From positions 296,744-360,743 of the forward strand of contig JOAZ01000006.1 in NCBI GenBank assembly GCA_000720535.1: a stretch of DNA of 64,000 bases. Direction: 5' to 3'. The notes under the pieces were generated by a model that saw nothing but the letters and a program-made list of their open reading frames with translations, ran no database searches and had not been told where the DNA came from. Of this stretch, positions 1 to 8,536 are shown piece by piece; the stretch's first letter is position 1; every line of letters begins with the position of its first letter. Both the position numbers and the translations under genes were made by a program. The DNA is from Streptomyces halstedii. Lineage in GTDB: Bacteria; Actinomycetota; Actinomycetes; Streptomycetales; Streptomycetaceae.

Positions 1-1
1 C

Positions 2-211
2 TCCAGCGCCCTGGAAGGGATCGCCAAACCCGACCCGGCCCTCTACCGGATCGCGGCCGGACGCGCCGGCGTACGCCCCGAACGCTGTCTGTTCGTCGAC
101 GACCGGCGGGAGAACGTCGACGCAGCCGAGGCACTCGGCATGACCGGCGTACTCTTCCGCGAACCGGCCGACCTGTACACCCCGTTCGGCTTCGCCCGGG
201 AGGACGGATGA
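2..211 (+). CDS. HAD-family hydrolase, C-terminal part (5' end outside window)
   Basis: This is the last 69 codons of a gene entering from the left, in frame from base 2. The segment carries KPDP (the motif III lysine of HAD phosphatases) and FVDDRRENVDAAEALGM, the acidic DD pair plus Asn typical of motif IV in the GMP/IF sugar-phosphatase-like HAD subgroup. It is likely a cytosolic phosphatase or dehalogenase-like enzyme; the substrate cannot be told because the catalytic DxD motif lies outside the window. The stop overlaps the ATG of the next short frame (ATGA), suggesting translational coupling to what was once a kinase gene. Confidence 0.85.
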   Translation, partial: SSALEGIAKPDPALYRIAAGRAGVRPERCLFVDDRRENVDAAEALGMTGVLFREPADLYTPFGFAREDG

Positions 212-318
212 GCGGCGGACCGGACGTGGCGGTGCTGCACGGCGGTATGGACAACGCGGGCTCCGTCGTACGCCGGGGAGACACCGTCGAACGCCCGGAC
301 GGCCTCCTCGACGGCTGA
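208..318 (+). pseudogene. Truncated aminoglycoside/small-molecule phosphotransferase remnant (36 codons)
   Basis: A 36-codon frame starts in an ATGA overlap with the HAD gene. It encodes VLHGGMDNAGSVVRRGDTV followed by RPDG. The pattern of a Gly-rich turn, VVR(V/R)GDTV and RP.G is the usual first beta-hairpin of APH-family kinases, which normally run for 250-300 residues. Here it stops at once at GLLDG. No continuation of the kinase fold is visible in any frame downstream before the TetR gene. I infer a gene deleted except for its 5' end; HAD-APH gene pairs are common in Streptomyces. It could instead be a chance short frame, but the start coupling and motif argue against that. Confidence 0.6.
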
Positions 319-485
319 CGACCGACAGGTGGCCCCTGAACGGCTGACGACTGACGGCTCGTCGGCCATCACGGGCCCGCGTCCGGATCCTGCCGCCGAC
401 CGGCACGTCGGCTCGCGCCCGGCCCTTCGCCACCGACCAGCCACGAAGTCCCGCACCCGGCCGCCACGAAGTCCCTCGCCCCGCC

Positions 486-1277
486 CTACTCCGCCCCCCG
501 CGTCTCCTTCCGGACGAGCACCTCGACGCCGTCGAGCACCCGCTCCAGCCCGAACACGAACTCGTGGTCCGGGTGGTCCGGTTCGGCCAGGTCCTCGGTC
601 TCCAGCAGACTGACCAGCGCCGGGTGCCGTACGGGATCGACGAGCCGCTTCAGCGTGCGCTCCCAGCGCGTCATGACCTCCTCGGCCGGGACGCCCTTCT
701 CCTCGACGGCCGCGGCGATGTCGCTCATCAACAGCGCCTCGTTCCGTACGAAGCCGGAGACCAGCATGATGACCGAGATCTTGGCGCCCTCGGGAAGTCC
801 GCTGCCCGACAGCGCCTGGAGCCCCTGTTCCCACCAGGCCACCGAATGGGGGCTGGCGGGCGGGCCCCCGATCGGAATGCGCAGCGCCCACAGATTGCGG
901 TGGAACATGCGCCGCTGGGCCCACGCCCACTCGCCCAGGGCCGCGCGCCAGTCGGCCCCCGACTCCAGCGCGGGCAGCGGCTCCGGGGTGCCCATGGCCG
1001 CCTCCTGCATCAGGAGGTACAGCTCCTCCTTCGCGGAGACGTACCGGTAGAGCGCCATCGTCGAGGCGCCCAGCTCCTTGGCGACGCGCCCCATCGAGAC
1101 GGCCCCGAGCCCTTCGGCCGCGGCCACGTCCACGGCCGCGGCGACGATGCGGTCCAGCGAGAGGCCGGGCTTGGGCCCCTTGACCGGACGGTCCCGCAGC
1201 CCCCAGGCGGCCTCGACGCTCGCCGGAAGTCCGGTGCCGTCCGCGTCGTTGTTCCCCGCCACCCGAAGCCGCCTCAT
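486..1277 (-). CDS. TetR-family repressor of the divergent DrrAB-type exporter
   Basis: A 263-residue TetR-type regulator. The N-terminal helix-turn-helix (about residues 38-85) contains SLDRIVAAAVDVAAAEGL and the recognition segment LGASTMALYRYVSAKEELY. The long C-terminal half resembles the tetracycline-repressor-like TetR_C_1 ligand domain. The start chosen is the ATG giving MRRLRVAGNN; longer versions would read through the operator region. It is divergent from an ABC exporter, and the intergenic space holds two perfect 15-bp inverted repeats, so it most likely represses both itself and the exporter until a drug-like ligand binds. The ligand is unknown. Confidence 0.85.
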   Translation of the reverse strand: MRRLRVAGNNDADGTGLPASVEAAWGLRDRPVKGPKPGLSLDRIVAAAVDVAAAEGLGAVSMGRVAKELGASTMALYRYVSAKEELYLLMQEAAMGTPEPLPALESGADWRAALGEWAWAQRRMFHRNLWALRIPIGGPPASPHSVAWWEQGLQALSGSGLPEGAKISVIMLVSGFVRNEALLMSDIAAAVEEKGVPAEEVMTRWERTLKRLVDPVRHPALVSLLETEDLAEPDHPDHEFVFGLERVLDGVEVLVRKETRGAE

Positions 1278-1288
1278 CCCGTGTCGTC

Positions 1289-1317
1289 TTGACCACCATC
1301 CTAGATGTGCGTAATGC
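1289..1317 (+). promoter_or_regulatory. Candidate promoter of the drrAB-like operon
   Basis: TTGACC at 1289-1294 and TAATGC at 1312-1317 are separated by 17 bp, a good match to a principal-sigma promoter facing the exporter genes. The -10 hexamer lies inside the first operator palindrome. On the other strand TAGGAT (plus-strand 1298-1303) could be the -10 for the tetR gene. Confidence 0.6.
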
Positions 1318-1344
1318 TTACGCAGTAGAGCGTACGGCATACGC
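1309..1344. promoter_or_regulatory. Tandem TetR operators O1 and O2
   Basis: Two 15-bp inverted repeats share the pattern GCGTA-N5-TACGC. O1 (1309-1323) is GCGTAATGCTTACGC and O2 (1330-1344) is GCGTACGGCATACGC. Their centres are 21 bp apart, about two helical turns, so bound dimers would sit on the same DNA face. O1 covers the likely -10 of the exporter operon. This is the expected geometry for cooperative TetR repression. The sites are seen directly; the binding partner is inferred from position. Confidence 0.8.
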
Positions 1345-1368
1345 AGAAGTCGAAGGGGGGTCTCCGCC

Positions 1369-2370
1369 GTGCCGGAGACGATGATCGAGGCACACGGCCT
1401 CACCAAGTCCTACGGAAAACCGTCCGACCCGGTCCGCGTCCTGGACGGCCTCGGCCTCCAGGTCCCACGCGGCGAGGTCTTCGCCCTGCTCGGACCCAAC
1501 GGCGCGGGCAAGACCACCACCGTCCGGATCCTCGCCACCCTGACCACCGCCGACTCCGGCACCGCGCGCGTCGCCGGGTTCGACGTCGTCGCCGACCGGC
1601 ACCGGGTGCGCCGCGCGATCAGCCTGACCGGCCAGTTCGCCGCCGTCGACGCGACCCAGACCGGCGAGGAGAACCTGCGGATGACCGCGCGGCTCACCGG
1701 TCTGTCCCGCAGCCACGCGAAGCACCGGGCCGCCGAACTCCTGGAACGCTTCGGCCTCACCGAGGCGGCCCGCCGCCAGGTGCGCACGTACTCCGGGGGC
1801 ATGCGCCGCCGTCTGGACCTGGCGGCCGGGCTGGTCGGCTCCCCCGAGCCCGGCGTCTTCTTCCTGGACGAGCCCACCACCGGCCTCGACCCGCGCAGCC
1901 GCCGTGAGCTCTGGCAGGTCGTCCGGGACCTCGCCGACGGGGGCGCGACCGTCCTGCTCACCACCCAGTACCTGGAGGAGGCCGACCGGCTGGCCGACCA
2001 CATCGCCGTCCTGAACGGCGGCCGGGCCGTCGCCGAGGGCAGCCCCGAGACCCTGAAGGCCCGGTTCCCCGGCCACCGGCTCGATCTGGTGCTCACCGGC
2101 CGCGAGGCCTATCTGCGCCTCGCCGCCCGCGCGGTCCACCACTCCCCCGGCACCCTCACCCTGGGCCTGCCCACCGACGGCACGGCGGCCCACGCCCGCG
2201 CCCTGCTCGACGAGATCGACCCGCACCGCACCGACGTCGAGCGCTTCTCGGTGCACAGCGCGAGCCTCGACGACGTGTTCCTGGCCCTGACCGGCGAGAC
2301 CGCCGAAGAGGCCGCCGGAGAGACCACCGGAGAGACAACCGAGCCGACGGAGGAACCCACCCATGTCTGA
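1369..2370 (+). CDS. DrrA-like ABC exporter ATP-binding protein
   Basis: A 333-residue ATPase of the daunorubicin-resistance (DrrA) type, powering efflux with the membrane protein encoded next. It has Walker A GPNGAGKTT, signature YSGGMRRRLDL, and Walker B VFFLDEPTTGLD with the D-loop. The DrrA-type C-terminal extension includes VHSASLDDVFLALTG. An acidic, repetitive tail (GET.E, GETTGETTEPTEE) ends the protein. The start is a GTG with a G-rich ribosome binding site at about 1352-1357. The stop overlaps the permease start by 8 bp, so the two are translationally coupled. Regulation is presumably by the divergent TetR protein; the cargo is not known. Confidence 0.9.
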   Translation: MPETMIEAHGLTKSYGKPSDPVRVLDGLGLQVPRGEVFALLGPNGAGKTTTVRILATLTTADSGTARVAGFDVVADRHRVRRAISLTGQFAAVDATQTGEENLRMTARLTGLSRSHAKHRAAELLERFGLTEAARRQVRTYSGGMRRRLDLAAGLVGSPEPGVFFLDEPTTGLDPRSRRELWQVVRDLADGGATVLLTTQYLEEADRLADHIAVLNGGRAVAEGSPETLKARFPGHRLDLVLTGREAYLRLAARAVHHSPGTLTLGLPTDGTAAHARALLDEIDPHRTDVERFSVHSASLDDVFLALTGETAEEAAGETTGETTEPTEEPTHV

Positions 2371-3136
2371 CGCCCCCGGGGTCCTCACCCACGCCGCCGT
2401 CATGACCGGCCGCAGCCTGCGCATCAGCCGCCGCAACCTCGACGCCATGATCACCGCGATGATGCTGCCGATCATGCTGATGCTGATCTTCGTCTACTTC
2501 TTCGGCGGCGCGATCGAGACGGGCACCGCCTACGACTCGTACGTCATGTACGTCGTCCCCGGCGTCCTGCTCCTGTGCGCCGGCTTCGGCTCGGCCACCA
2601 CCGCGGTGGCGGTGAGCGAGGACATGAAGGGCGGCATCATCGACCGCCTCCGGTCCCTGGACGTCGGCGGCGCACCTGTCCTGGCCGGGCATGTCGTGGC
2701 GAGCACCGTACGCAACCTGGTCTCCACCACGCTGGTGTTCGGTGTCGCCCTGCTCATCGGCTTCCGCCCCGCCGCCTCCCTCGGGGGCTGGCTCGCCGTC
2801 GCGGGCGTCCTCCTCGCCTACATCGTCGCGCTGTCCTGGATCTCCGCGGCCATCGGGCTGCTGGCCCGCACCCCGGAGGCGGCCGGCGGCTTCACCTTCT
2901 TCATGTCGTTCCTGCCGTACCCGAGCAGCGCGTTCGTCCCGGTCGACTCGATGCCCGGATGGCTCCACGGGTTCGCCGACCACCAGCCCATCACCCCGGC
3001 CATCGAGGCGCTGCGCGGCCTGCTGCTCGCCCAGCCGGTGGGCAACGCCCCCTGGATCGCGCTGGCCTGGGCGGCGGGGATCCTCGCGGTGGCCATCGGC
3101 CTGTCCGGGGTGCTGTTCCGGATACGGACCGCGTGA
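2363..3136 (+). CDS. DrrB-like ABC-2 type permease
   Basis: A 257-residue integral membrane protein of the ABC-2 (DrrB) family, partner of the preceding ATPase. About six hydrophobic segments are visible, beginning with the block MITAMMLPIMLMLIFVYFF at about residues 30-48. Conserved DrrB features include YVMYVVPGVLLL and ...MPGWLHGFADHQPITPAIEALRG near the C-terminus. It overlaps the ATPase gene by 8 bp and is the last gene of the two-gene operon. The gene is followed by a tandem repeat rather than an obvious terminator. Confidence 0.9.
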   Translation: MSDAPGVLTHAAVMTGRSLRISRRNLDAMITAMMLPIMLMLIFVYFFGGAIETGTAYDSYVMYVVPGVLLLCAGFGSATTAVAVSEDMKGGIIDRLRSLDVGGAPVLAGHVVASTVRNLVSTTLVFGVALLIGFRPAASLGGWLAVAGVLLAYIVALSWISAAIGLLARTPEAAGGFTFFMSFLPYPSSAFVPVDSMPGWLHGFADHQPITPAIEALRGLLLAQPVGNAPWIALAWAAGILAVAIGLSGVLFRIRTA

Positions 3137-3224
3137 ACCGGTGCGGCATCCCCCGGCATCCCCCGGCGGCCTCGTACGCCACCGGACTTCGGCGGCCGGG
3201 CGGCCGGACACGCCGCTGACGCCA

Positions 3225-3299
3225 CGTCAGGACAGGCGGCGTCAGAACAGGCCGCATCAGGACTCGCCGCGTCAGGACAGGCCGCGTCAGAACATGTCC
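3225..3299. repeat. Five tandem 15-bp repeats
   Basis: Units are CGTCAGGACAGGCGG, CGTCAGAACAGGCCG, CATCAGGACTCGCCG, CGTCAGGACAGGCCG and CGTCAGAACATGTCC. The last unit contains the stop codon and final residues (P-D-M-F) of the convergent acetyltransferase gene, so the array seems to have grown from that gene's 3' end. Confidence 0.9.
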
Positions 3300-4537
3300 G
3301 GGCACCACGCCCGCCGGGGTGCCCGGAACGACGCGTCCGCCGCCGTCACCGCGCCCGGCCGCAGCTCGTCCACCCGGCCCAGCGCGGCCAGGCGCGCCAC
3401 CGACTCGTCGCCCAGGTAGAGCGCCGCCAACTCCCCCGCCCCCAGGGCCAGATCGGCGCTCCGGGTCGTCGGCGCGCAGGTCGCCCCGGCCGGGGAGGCG
3501 TCCAGCAGGAAGCGGCCCGCCGTCAGTCCCGTCGCGTCGTGGACCTCCAGGACCAGGGCGGCCTCGGTGTCCCAGGTGCGGGCCGTGAGGGCCCTCGATA
3601 CGTCCAGGAGGCGCAGCCAGAGCCAGTCCGCCTGGGTCACGACGCGGGCGGCCCGGGGGTCCGGGAGGAAGAAGGGGAGCAGGTCGTCCGGGGCGCGGCG
3701 GCCGGTGCGGACGGTGGTGATCCAGTCGACCGAGCAGACGAACCGCCACAGGACCCGCTCCGCCGCCGGGGTGGCGGCGATCAGATCGCTCACCGTCGCC
3801 GTGTTCAGCGGCTGCTTCCCGTCGCCCCAGCGGGCGTCGGCGCGGTAGGTGACCAGCCCGTCCACCGTGCCGTCGGCCGCGCGGTAGACCGCGTAGAAGG
3901 GCTCCGTCCACGTCTCGTGCGCCGGCACATGGACACCGGTGGTCCGCAGCCACCACTGCTCGCCCCGGCTCACGACACCGTGCTGCCGGGCCGCCAGCCG
4001 GTCGTGCAGCTCCGGCCCCAGAGCGCGTACGGCGTCCCCGTCCACCAGGTCGATCCGGCCGCCGTCCGCCTCGTCGGGCACCGGGCGGCGCGGGTCCAGA
4101 CCGGCCCGGGGCACGTCGATCTCCCACTCGGTGGTCCAGGCGGCGGGGCCGAAGCCGTACCGCCCGTAGATCGGGTACTCGGCCGCGATCAGCGAGGCGA
4201 CCACGTCACCGCGCTCCTTCGCCGCCGCCAGGTCCACCGCCATCATCCGGCCGAGCAGTCCGCGCCGGCGGTGCGTCGGCGAGACGGTCACCGTGGTGAT
4301 CGCGTCGGCCGGCACCGTGGCGCCGCCGACGACGGTCAGCTCCTGTGCGAACGAACGGAAGGTGGCGACGCACCGGCCGGCGTCGAACACGCCCTGGACC
4401 CGGGCCAGATCGGTGTGGGTCAACCGCAACGCGATCTCCTCCTGCGTCGCCGCGTGCGGCCGCAGGAAGCCGGTGTCCACGGCGCGCAGCCAGTCGGGGA
4501 AGTCGGAGACGGTGACGGTACGCGGGGCGAGGCTCAT
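3287..4537 (-). CDS. Eis-like GNAT N-acetyltransferase
   Basis: A 416-residue protein with the three-part layout of the Eis family (enhanced intracellular survival): an N-terminal GNAT domain, a second GNAT-like domain and a C-terminal sterol-carrier-protein-like domain. The acetyl-CoA loop [15 protein letters not shown] is at about residues 86-100. [10 protein letters not shown] at about 121-130 holds the Tyr expected to act as general acid. The protein ends CPDMF: in mycobacterial Eis the free carboxylate of the terminal Phe is the catalytic base, and that feature is preserved. Substrates may be aminoglycosides or other polyamines. The start is ATG at 4537; a longer frame upstream lacks family resemblance. 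Confidence 0.85.
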   Translation of the reverse strand: MSLAPRTVTVSDFPDWLRAVDTGFLRPHAATQEEIALRLTHTDLARVQGVFDAGRCVATFRSFAQELTVVGGATVPADAITTVTVSPTHRRRGLLGRMMAVDLAAAKERGDVVASLIAAEYPIYGRYGFGPAAWTTEWEIDVPRAGLDPRRPVPDEADGGRIDLVDGDAVRALGPELHDRLAARQHGVVSRGEQWWLRTTGVHVPAHETWTEPFYAVYRAADGTVDGLVTYRADARWGDGKQPLNTATVSDLIAATPAAERVLWRFVCSVDWITTVRTGRRAPDDLLPFFLPDPRAARVVTQADWLWLRLLDVSRALTARTWDTEAALVLEVHDATGLTAGRFLLDASPAGATCAPTTRSADLALGAGELAALYLGDESVARLAALGRVDELRPGAVTAADASFRAPRRAWCPDMF

Positions 4538-4658
4538 ACGCCCCACGCTATGCACCAGCCTGCCGACTGTCGCTCCGTTTACGCCCCCGGCGCCCCGGCA
4601 ACGGCAACAGCCCGCCATCGCCCGCACCGCCCGGCCCCGCCGCGCTTCCGGGGCCGCC

Positions 4659-5627
4659 TCAGAACGCCGCGCGGATCGCGCCGACCTCCGCGGCCCCGCC
4701 GAGCAGCGGCGCCCGGCCGATGCGGGAGACCACCGGGGCGTCCACGCCCAGCAGTTCGAGCGCGCGCGCCAGCACCGGACCCAGGGCGCGCGTCGATCCG
4801 TCGTCGATCTTGAAGGCCAGCGCCCGGCCGTCCGGCAGCGCCACCGCCTGGACCGCCTCGGCGCCCATCTTGGACAGCGTCCCCGGCACCTCGCGCATCA
4901 GCCAGGTGTCCGGACGCCGGGTACCCGCCACGTATTCGGGGTGCGCCCGCATCGCGTCCGCGACCCGGCGCTCCGCCGACCCCGGCTCGGCGGTGACGAA
5001 GGCGCGGAAGGCGCGGGCCAGGCCCACCAGCCCGATCGCCATCAGCGGCGCCCCGCAGCCGTCCGTGCCGACCGCCGCGACGGGCTCGCCCGCCGCCTCC
5101 GCGACCACTTGCCCGACCAGGATGTGCAACGGATGGGCCGGGTCCAGATAGGTCGCGGTGTCCCAGCCGTTGCGTACGCAGACCGCGAGCATCGCCGCGT
5201 GCTTGCCGGAGCAGTTCATGGTGATCGGTTCCCGCACCCGCCCGGCCGCGAGGTACGCCTCCGCCTCCACCGGGTCCAGCGGCAGGTCCGGCGGGGTCCG
5301 CAGGTCGTCCGGGGTCAGCCCGTGCTCCGCGAGCATCGTGCGGACCAGTTCGAGGTGGAAGCCCTCGCCGGAGTGGCTCGCGGCGGCCAGCGCCAGCCGC
5401 TCCCCGGACAGTTCGAGACCGGCCCGCAGGATCGCGGCGGCCTGCATCGGCTTGTTGGACGAGCGCGGGAAGACCGGGGCGGCCGGGTCACCAAGGGCGA
5501 GATCGACGCTCCCGTCGGCCGCCAGCAGGACCAGCGAACCCCGGTGGTGGCCCTCCGTGAAACCGGACCGTACGACCTCGGCCAGAACCGGGTGCGGGGC
5601 GGACGCGGACGAGTACGGCGAGGTCAT
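4659..5627 (-). CDS. L-asparaginase II (Rhizobium ReAII/ReAV type)
   Basis: A 322-residue cytosolic amidohydrolase, normal length for the asparaginase II family, converting L-asparagine to aspartate and ammonia. Family landmarks are all visible: RSSNKP (Ser57/Lys59 region), ASHSGE (Ser84-Glu88), [11 protein letters not shown] (Cys139), TDGCGAP (Cys191) and FKIDDG (Lys273). These match the two Ser-Lys tandems and two cysteines described for the R. etli enzyme, which is unrelated to the E. coli type. It is a single gene, convergent with nothing and facing rsiG downstream on the same strand. No regulatory site is evident. Confidence 0.9.
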   Translation of the reverse strand: MTSPYSSASAPHPVLAEVVRSGFTEGHHRGSLVLLAADGSVDLALGDPAAPVFPRSSNKPMQAAAILRAGLELSGERLALAAASHSGEGFHLELVRTMLAEHGLTPDDLRTPPDLPLDPVEAEAYLAAGRVREPITMNCSGKHAAMLAVCVRNGWDTATYLDPAHPLHILVGQVVAEAAGEPVAAVGTDGCGAPLMAIGLVGLARAFRAFVTAEPGSAERRVADAMRAHPEYVAGTRRPDTWLMREVPGTLSKMGAEAVQAVALPDGRALAFKIDDGSTRALGPVLARALELLGVDAPVVSRIGRAPLLGGAAEVGAIRAAF

Positions 5628-5681
5628 GGTGGCGGCTGGCCTTCCGGGCGGCGGGCGGAACCCGCCCCCCGGGGGATCGCC

Positions 5682-6368
5682 TCAGGCGAGCAGGTCGTCT
5701 ACTTGTGCTTCCCCGTCACGGTACCTGCGGGCGATCTCCGCGCTGCAATCGTCCACGGTCCGCTGGAGCCGGTGACGGCGCCGGGACACCTGCTGCTCGT
5801 AGCCCACGAGCCGCCCCATCGCGGCCAGCAGCTCGTCGTCCGTACGCGCTCCCAGGTCGGAGAGCTCCACCTCGGCGAGGGTGTCGGCGGCCAGCCGGCG
5901 GTACTCGTCGCTGCGCGGCGTGGTCAGGGTGACGTGCCGCACCGAGGACCGGTGCACGGACGGGGCGTCGGCGAGGATCTCCGAGAGCCGGTCCACCACC
6001 GGCGACCGGTGCCCGGCCCGCCGGGCGAGTTCCGCACGCAGGATGTCGATCCGGCCCTGCACCAGTCGGCGTACGTAACTCAGGTCCGCCTCGTCGCGCT
6101 GGGCGTCCCGGCGCCGGATCCGCAGATCCGGCATCCGCAGCCCGCCGAACTCCGCGTGCCCCCGGCCCGCCCCCTCGCCGCCGCAGCTTCCCGCCGCCTG
6201 CCCCGGCACGTGCAACGGCCCGGCCGCCTGCACGGCCTGCGGCACGGGCTCCGGCAGCTGGTCCGGTCCGGGTGAAGCGCCTGTCCGCTGCACTGGTGGC
6301 CGCGAGGTACCGGCAGTACGTGTCACCGGTACGGCGCCGGGAGATGACCCGGTTCCCTGTGTACTCAT
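5682..6368 (-). CDS. rsiG: Anti-sigma factor RsiG (binds c-di-GMP and sigma WhiG)
   Basis: A 228-residue protein with a disordered Pro/Gly-rich N-terminus (residues 1-85) and a helical C-terminal half. It carries two exact copies of the RsiG signature E(X)3S(X)2R(X)3Q(X)3D: E93-S97-R100-Q104-D108 and E191-S195-R198-Q202-D206. In Streptomyces each helix of RsiG binds part of a c-di-GMP dimer, and the complex holds sigma WhiG inactive until the second messenger falls, delaying sporulation. Start ATG at 6368 gives [11 protein letters not shown]. It is divergent from dtd. The sequence fits the known protein so closely that only the exact start is open. Confidence 0.92.
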   Translation of the reverse strand: MSTQGTGSSPGAVPVTRTAGTSRPPVQRTGASPGPDQLPEPVPQAVQAAGPLHVPGQAAGSCGGEGAGRGHAEFGGLRMPDLRIRRRDAQRDEADLSYVRRLVQGRIDILRAELARRAGHRSPVVDRLSEILADAPSVHRSSVRHVTLTTPRSDEYRRLAADTLAEVELSDLGARTDDELLAAMGRLVGYEQQVSRRRHRLQRTVDDCSAEIARRYRDGEAQVDDLLA

Positions 6369-6470
6369 GCTGTTCCGTCCCCTCGGCCGGTGCGTCGGCA
6401 CACCGACACCGTGCATGGTGCCACTACGGAGGGTGTTCACGCAGGTGCTCTGTACCCGTTCGGCCCAAGA

Positions 6471-6476
6471 TAGGTT
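6471..6476 (+). promoter_or_regulatory. Possible -10 (TAGGTT) for a leaderless dtd transcript
   Basis: TAGGTT ends 7 bp before the dtd ATG and no purine-rich ribosome binding site precedes that start, as expected for a leaderless mRNA. No convincing -35 is seen. Confidence 0.4.
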
Positions 6477-6483
6477 GGTCTGT

Positions 6484-6933
6484 ATGCGTGCAGTGATACA
6501 GAGGGTGGACGGTGCGAGCGTCACCGTGGACGGCGGTACGGACGGTCCTCCGGGTACCGCGACGGTCGGCGAGATCGTCGGTGAGGGGCTGTGTGTGCTG
6601 GTGGGGGTCACCCACGGGGACACCCCGGAGAAGGCGGCCCAGCTCGCCCGCAAGCTGTGGACCCTGCGGATCCTGGAGGGCGAGAAGTCCTGCTCCGACG
6701 TGAACGCGCCGCTCCTCGTGATCTCGCAATTTACCCTCTACGGGGACGCCCGGAAGGGCCGCAGGCCCACCTGGAACGCCGCCGCCCCCGGTGAGGTCGC
6801 GGAACCGCTGGTGGACGAGGTGGTGACGGCGCTGCGCGCGCTCGGCGCCCAGGTGGCCACGGGCCGCTTCGGGGCGGAGATGCGGGTCTCGCTCACCAAC
6901 CACGGCCCGTTCACCGTGTTCCTGGAGGTGTAG
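6484..6933 (+). CDS. dtd: D-aminoacyl-tRNA deacylase
   Basis: A 149-residue enzyme that hydrolyses D-amino acids (and glycine) wrongly attached to tRNA, keeping translation homochiral. It opens MRAVIQRV and has both catalytic signatures of the DTD family: SQFTLYGD (about residues 81-88) and [11 protein letters not shown] at the C-terminus, which supplies the cross-subunit Gly-cisPro motif. The length is typical. The start is set by the MRAVIQRV family N-terminus; the longer upstream frame crosses the promoter. It is divergent from rsiG and stands alone as a transcription unit. Confidence 0.95.
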   Translation: MRAVIQRVDGASVTVDGGTDGPPGTATVGEIVGEGLCVLVGVTHGDTPEKAAQLARKLWTLRILEGEKSCSDVNAPLLVISQFTLYGDARKGRRPTWNAAAPGEVAEPLVDEVVTALRALGAQVATGRFGAEMRVSLTNHGPFTVFLEV

Positions 6934-6960
6934 GCACACGCCGCACGTCAGCCACCCGCC

Positions 6961-7926
6961 TCACGGCTCGACGACGGTCTCCTGGGCGGCGGCCGTGTCA
7001 CCGGCGATCAGCTCCGCGTCCACGGGCACGTTCCGCTTCACCAGGGCCAGGGCGATGGGGCCCAGCTCGTGGTGGCGGGCGGACGTGGTGACGAAGCCGA
7101 GCTGGCGGCCTTCCTGGCCGTCGGCCGCCAGCCGCACCGGCGTCCCGTGGCCGGGCAGGTGCACCTCGCTGCCGTCCAGGTGCAGGAAGACCAGCCGGCG
7201 GGGCGGCTTCCCCAGGTTGTGGACGCGGGCGACGGTCTCCTGCCCCCGGTAGCACCCCTTCTGGAGGTGGACGGCGGTGCCGATCCAGCCCAGCTCGTGC
7301 GGGATGGTGCGGTGGTCGGTCTCGTACCCGACGCGCGGGCGGTGCGTCTCGACGCGCAGCGCCTCGTACGCCAGGATCCCGGCGGCCGGGCCGTGCCCGG
7401 CCGCGTACGCCTCCAGGCCGTCCCGGGACAGGAACAGGTCACGGCCGTGCGGGGTCTCCCGTACGGTGACGCCTTCCGGCACCTCGGCGATGGAACCGGC
7501 GGGCAGGTGCACGACGGCGATGTCCTCGGTGCGGTCGGCGACCTCGACCCGGTAGAAGAACTTCATCGACTCCAGGTACGCGATCAGCTCGCCCTGGGTG
7601 CCGGGTTCGACGTGCGCCCACACCGTCGTCCCGTCGTCCACCAGGTAGAGGGCGTGCTCGATGTGCCCGTTGGCGGTGAGGACCAACGCCTCGGTCGCCT
7701 GGTGGGGCGCGAGGTCGCTGACGTGCTGGGTGAGCAGCAGATGCAGCCACGCCAGCCGGTCGTCGCCGGTGACCGTGACGACGCCCCGGTGGGACAGGTC
7801 CACGAACCCGCTGCCGTCGGCGAGTGCGCGTTGCTCACGGAACAGGTCGCCGTAGTGCGCGGCGACACCTTCGTCGCGGCCCTCGGCGGGGACGGCGCCG
7901 GGCAGGGACAGCAGGGGGCTCTTCAT
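6961..7926 (-). CDS. ygfZ: Folate-binding protein YgfZ
   Basis: A 321-residue GcvT/YgfZ-fold protein needed for maintaining certain Fe-S enzymes. The diagnostic YgfZ motif KGCYRGQE (residues 223-230, with the reactive Cys225) is present. The N-terminus has the aminomethyltransferase-like FVDLSHRGVVTVTGDDRLAWL, and the C-terminus the short GcvT_C-like barrel. Start ATG at 7926. It is co-directional with nur just upstream (31 bp gap), so the two may be co-transcribed. Nothing unusual is seen. Confidence 0.9.
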   Translation of the reverse strand: MKSPLLSLPGAVPAEGRDEGVAAHYGDLFREQRALADGSGFVDLSHRGVVTVTGDDRLAWLHLLLTQHVSDLAPHQATEALVLTANGHIEHALYLVDDGTTVWAHVEPGTQGELIAYLESMKFFYRVEVADRTEDIAVVHLPAGSIAEVPEGVTVRETPHGRDLFLSRDGLEAYAAGHGPAAGILAYEALRVETHRPRVGYETDHRTIPHELGWIGTAVHLQKGCYRGQETVARVHNLGKPPRRLVFLHLDGSEVHLPGHGTPVRLAADGQEGRQLGFVTTSARHHELGPIALALVKRNVPVDAELIAGDTAAAQETVVEP

Positions 7927-7957
7927 GCCACCAGCGTACGACTCGCGCCGACGCGCC

Positions 7958-8407
7958 TTACGAGGCGGCCGACGGACCCTCCCCGGCCGCCTTGGCCGAG
8001 CAGTCGGCACACCGGCCGAAGATCGCGAAGTGCTTCATGTCCGTCTCGAAGCCGAAGGCGCCCCGCAGCTTCTCCGTGAAGTCCGCGACCACCTCGACGT
8101 CCGCCTCGATGACCTCGGAGCAGTCGCGGCAGACGAGGTGGATGTGGTGGTGGCGGTCGGCCAGGTGGTACGTCGGGGCGCCGTGCCCCAGATGCGCGTG
8201 GCTGACCAGGCCGAGCTCCTCCAGGAGCTCCAGCGTCCGGTAGACGGTCGAGATGTTCACACCCGACGCGGTCTTGCGCACCTCGCCGAGGATGTCGTCG
8301 GGAGTCGCGTGTTCCAGGGTGTCGACGGCCTCCAGAACGAGCTGGCGCTGGGGCGTCAGCCGATAGCCGCGCTGCCGGAGATCGGTCTTCCAGTCGGTGC
8401 TCACCAC
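7958..8407 (-). CDS. nur: Nickel-responsive Fur-family regulator Nur
   Basis: A 149-residue Fur-family repressor. The winged helix is at about residues 1-80 (GYRLTPQRQLVLEAV, NISTVYRTLELLEELGLV) and the dimer domain follows with HHHIHLVCRDC. All ligands of the S. coelicolor Nur structure are kept at the same numbers: His33, His86, His88 and His90 (nickel site) and His70, His72 and His126 (M-site). Nur with Ni represses sodF and nickel uptake genes and indirectly allows sodN expression. The GTG start gives MVSTDW, as in the known protein. No Nur box (TGCAA-N5-TTGCA) was seen in its own upstream region. Confidence 0.92.
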   Translation of the reverse strand: MVSTDWKTDLRQRGYRLTPQRQLVLEAVDTLEHATPDDILGEVRKTASGVNISTVYRTLELLEELGLVSHAHLGHGAPTYHLADRHHHIHLVCRDCSEVIEADVEVVADFTEKLRGAFGFETDMKHFAIFGRCADCSAKAAGEGPSAAS

Positions 8408-8536
8408 GCGCCCAGTGTAGGGCGGGACACGCGGTGGCCGTCGAGCCCCGCCCCGGGAGGGCCCGCCGGAGACCGAAGGGCCCGCCTGAACACCGAAGAA
8501 CCCGCTCGGCGCCGGAGGGGTCTGCTCGGGGTGGGC

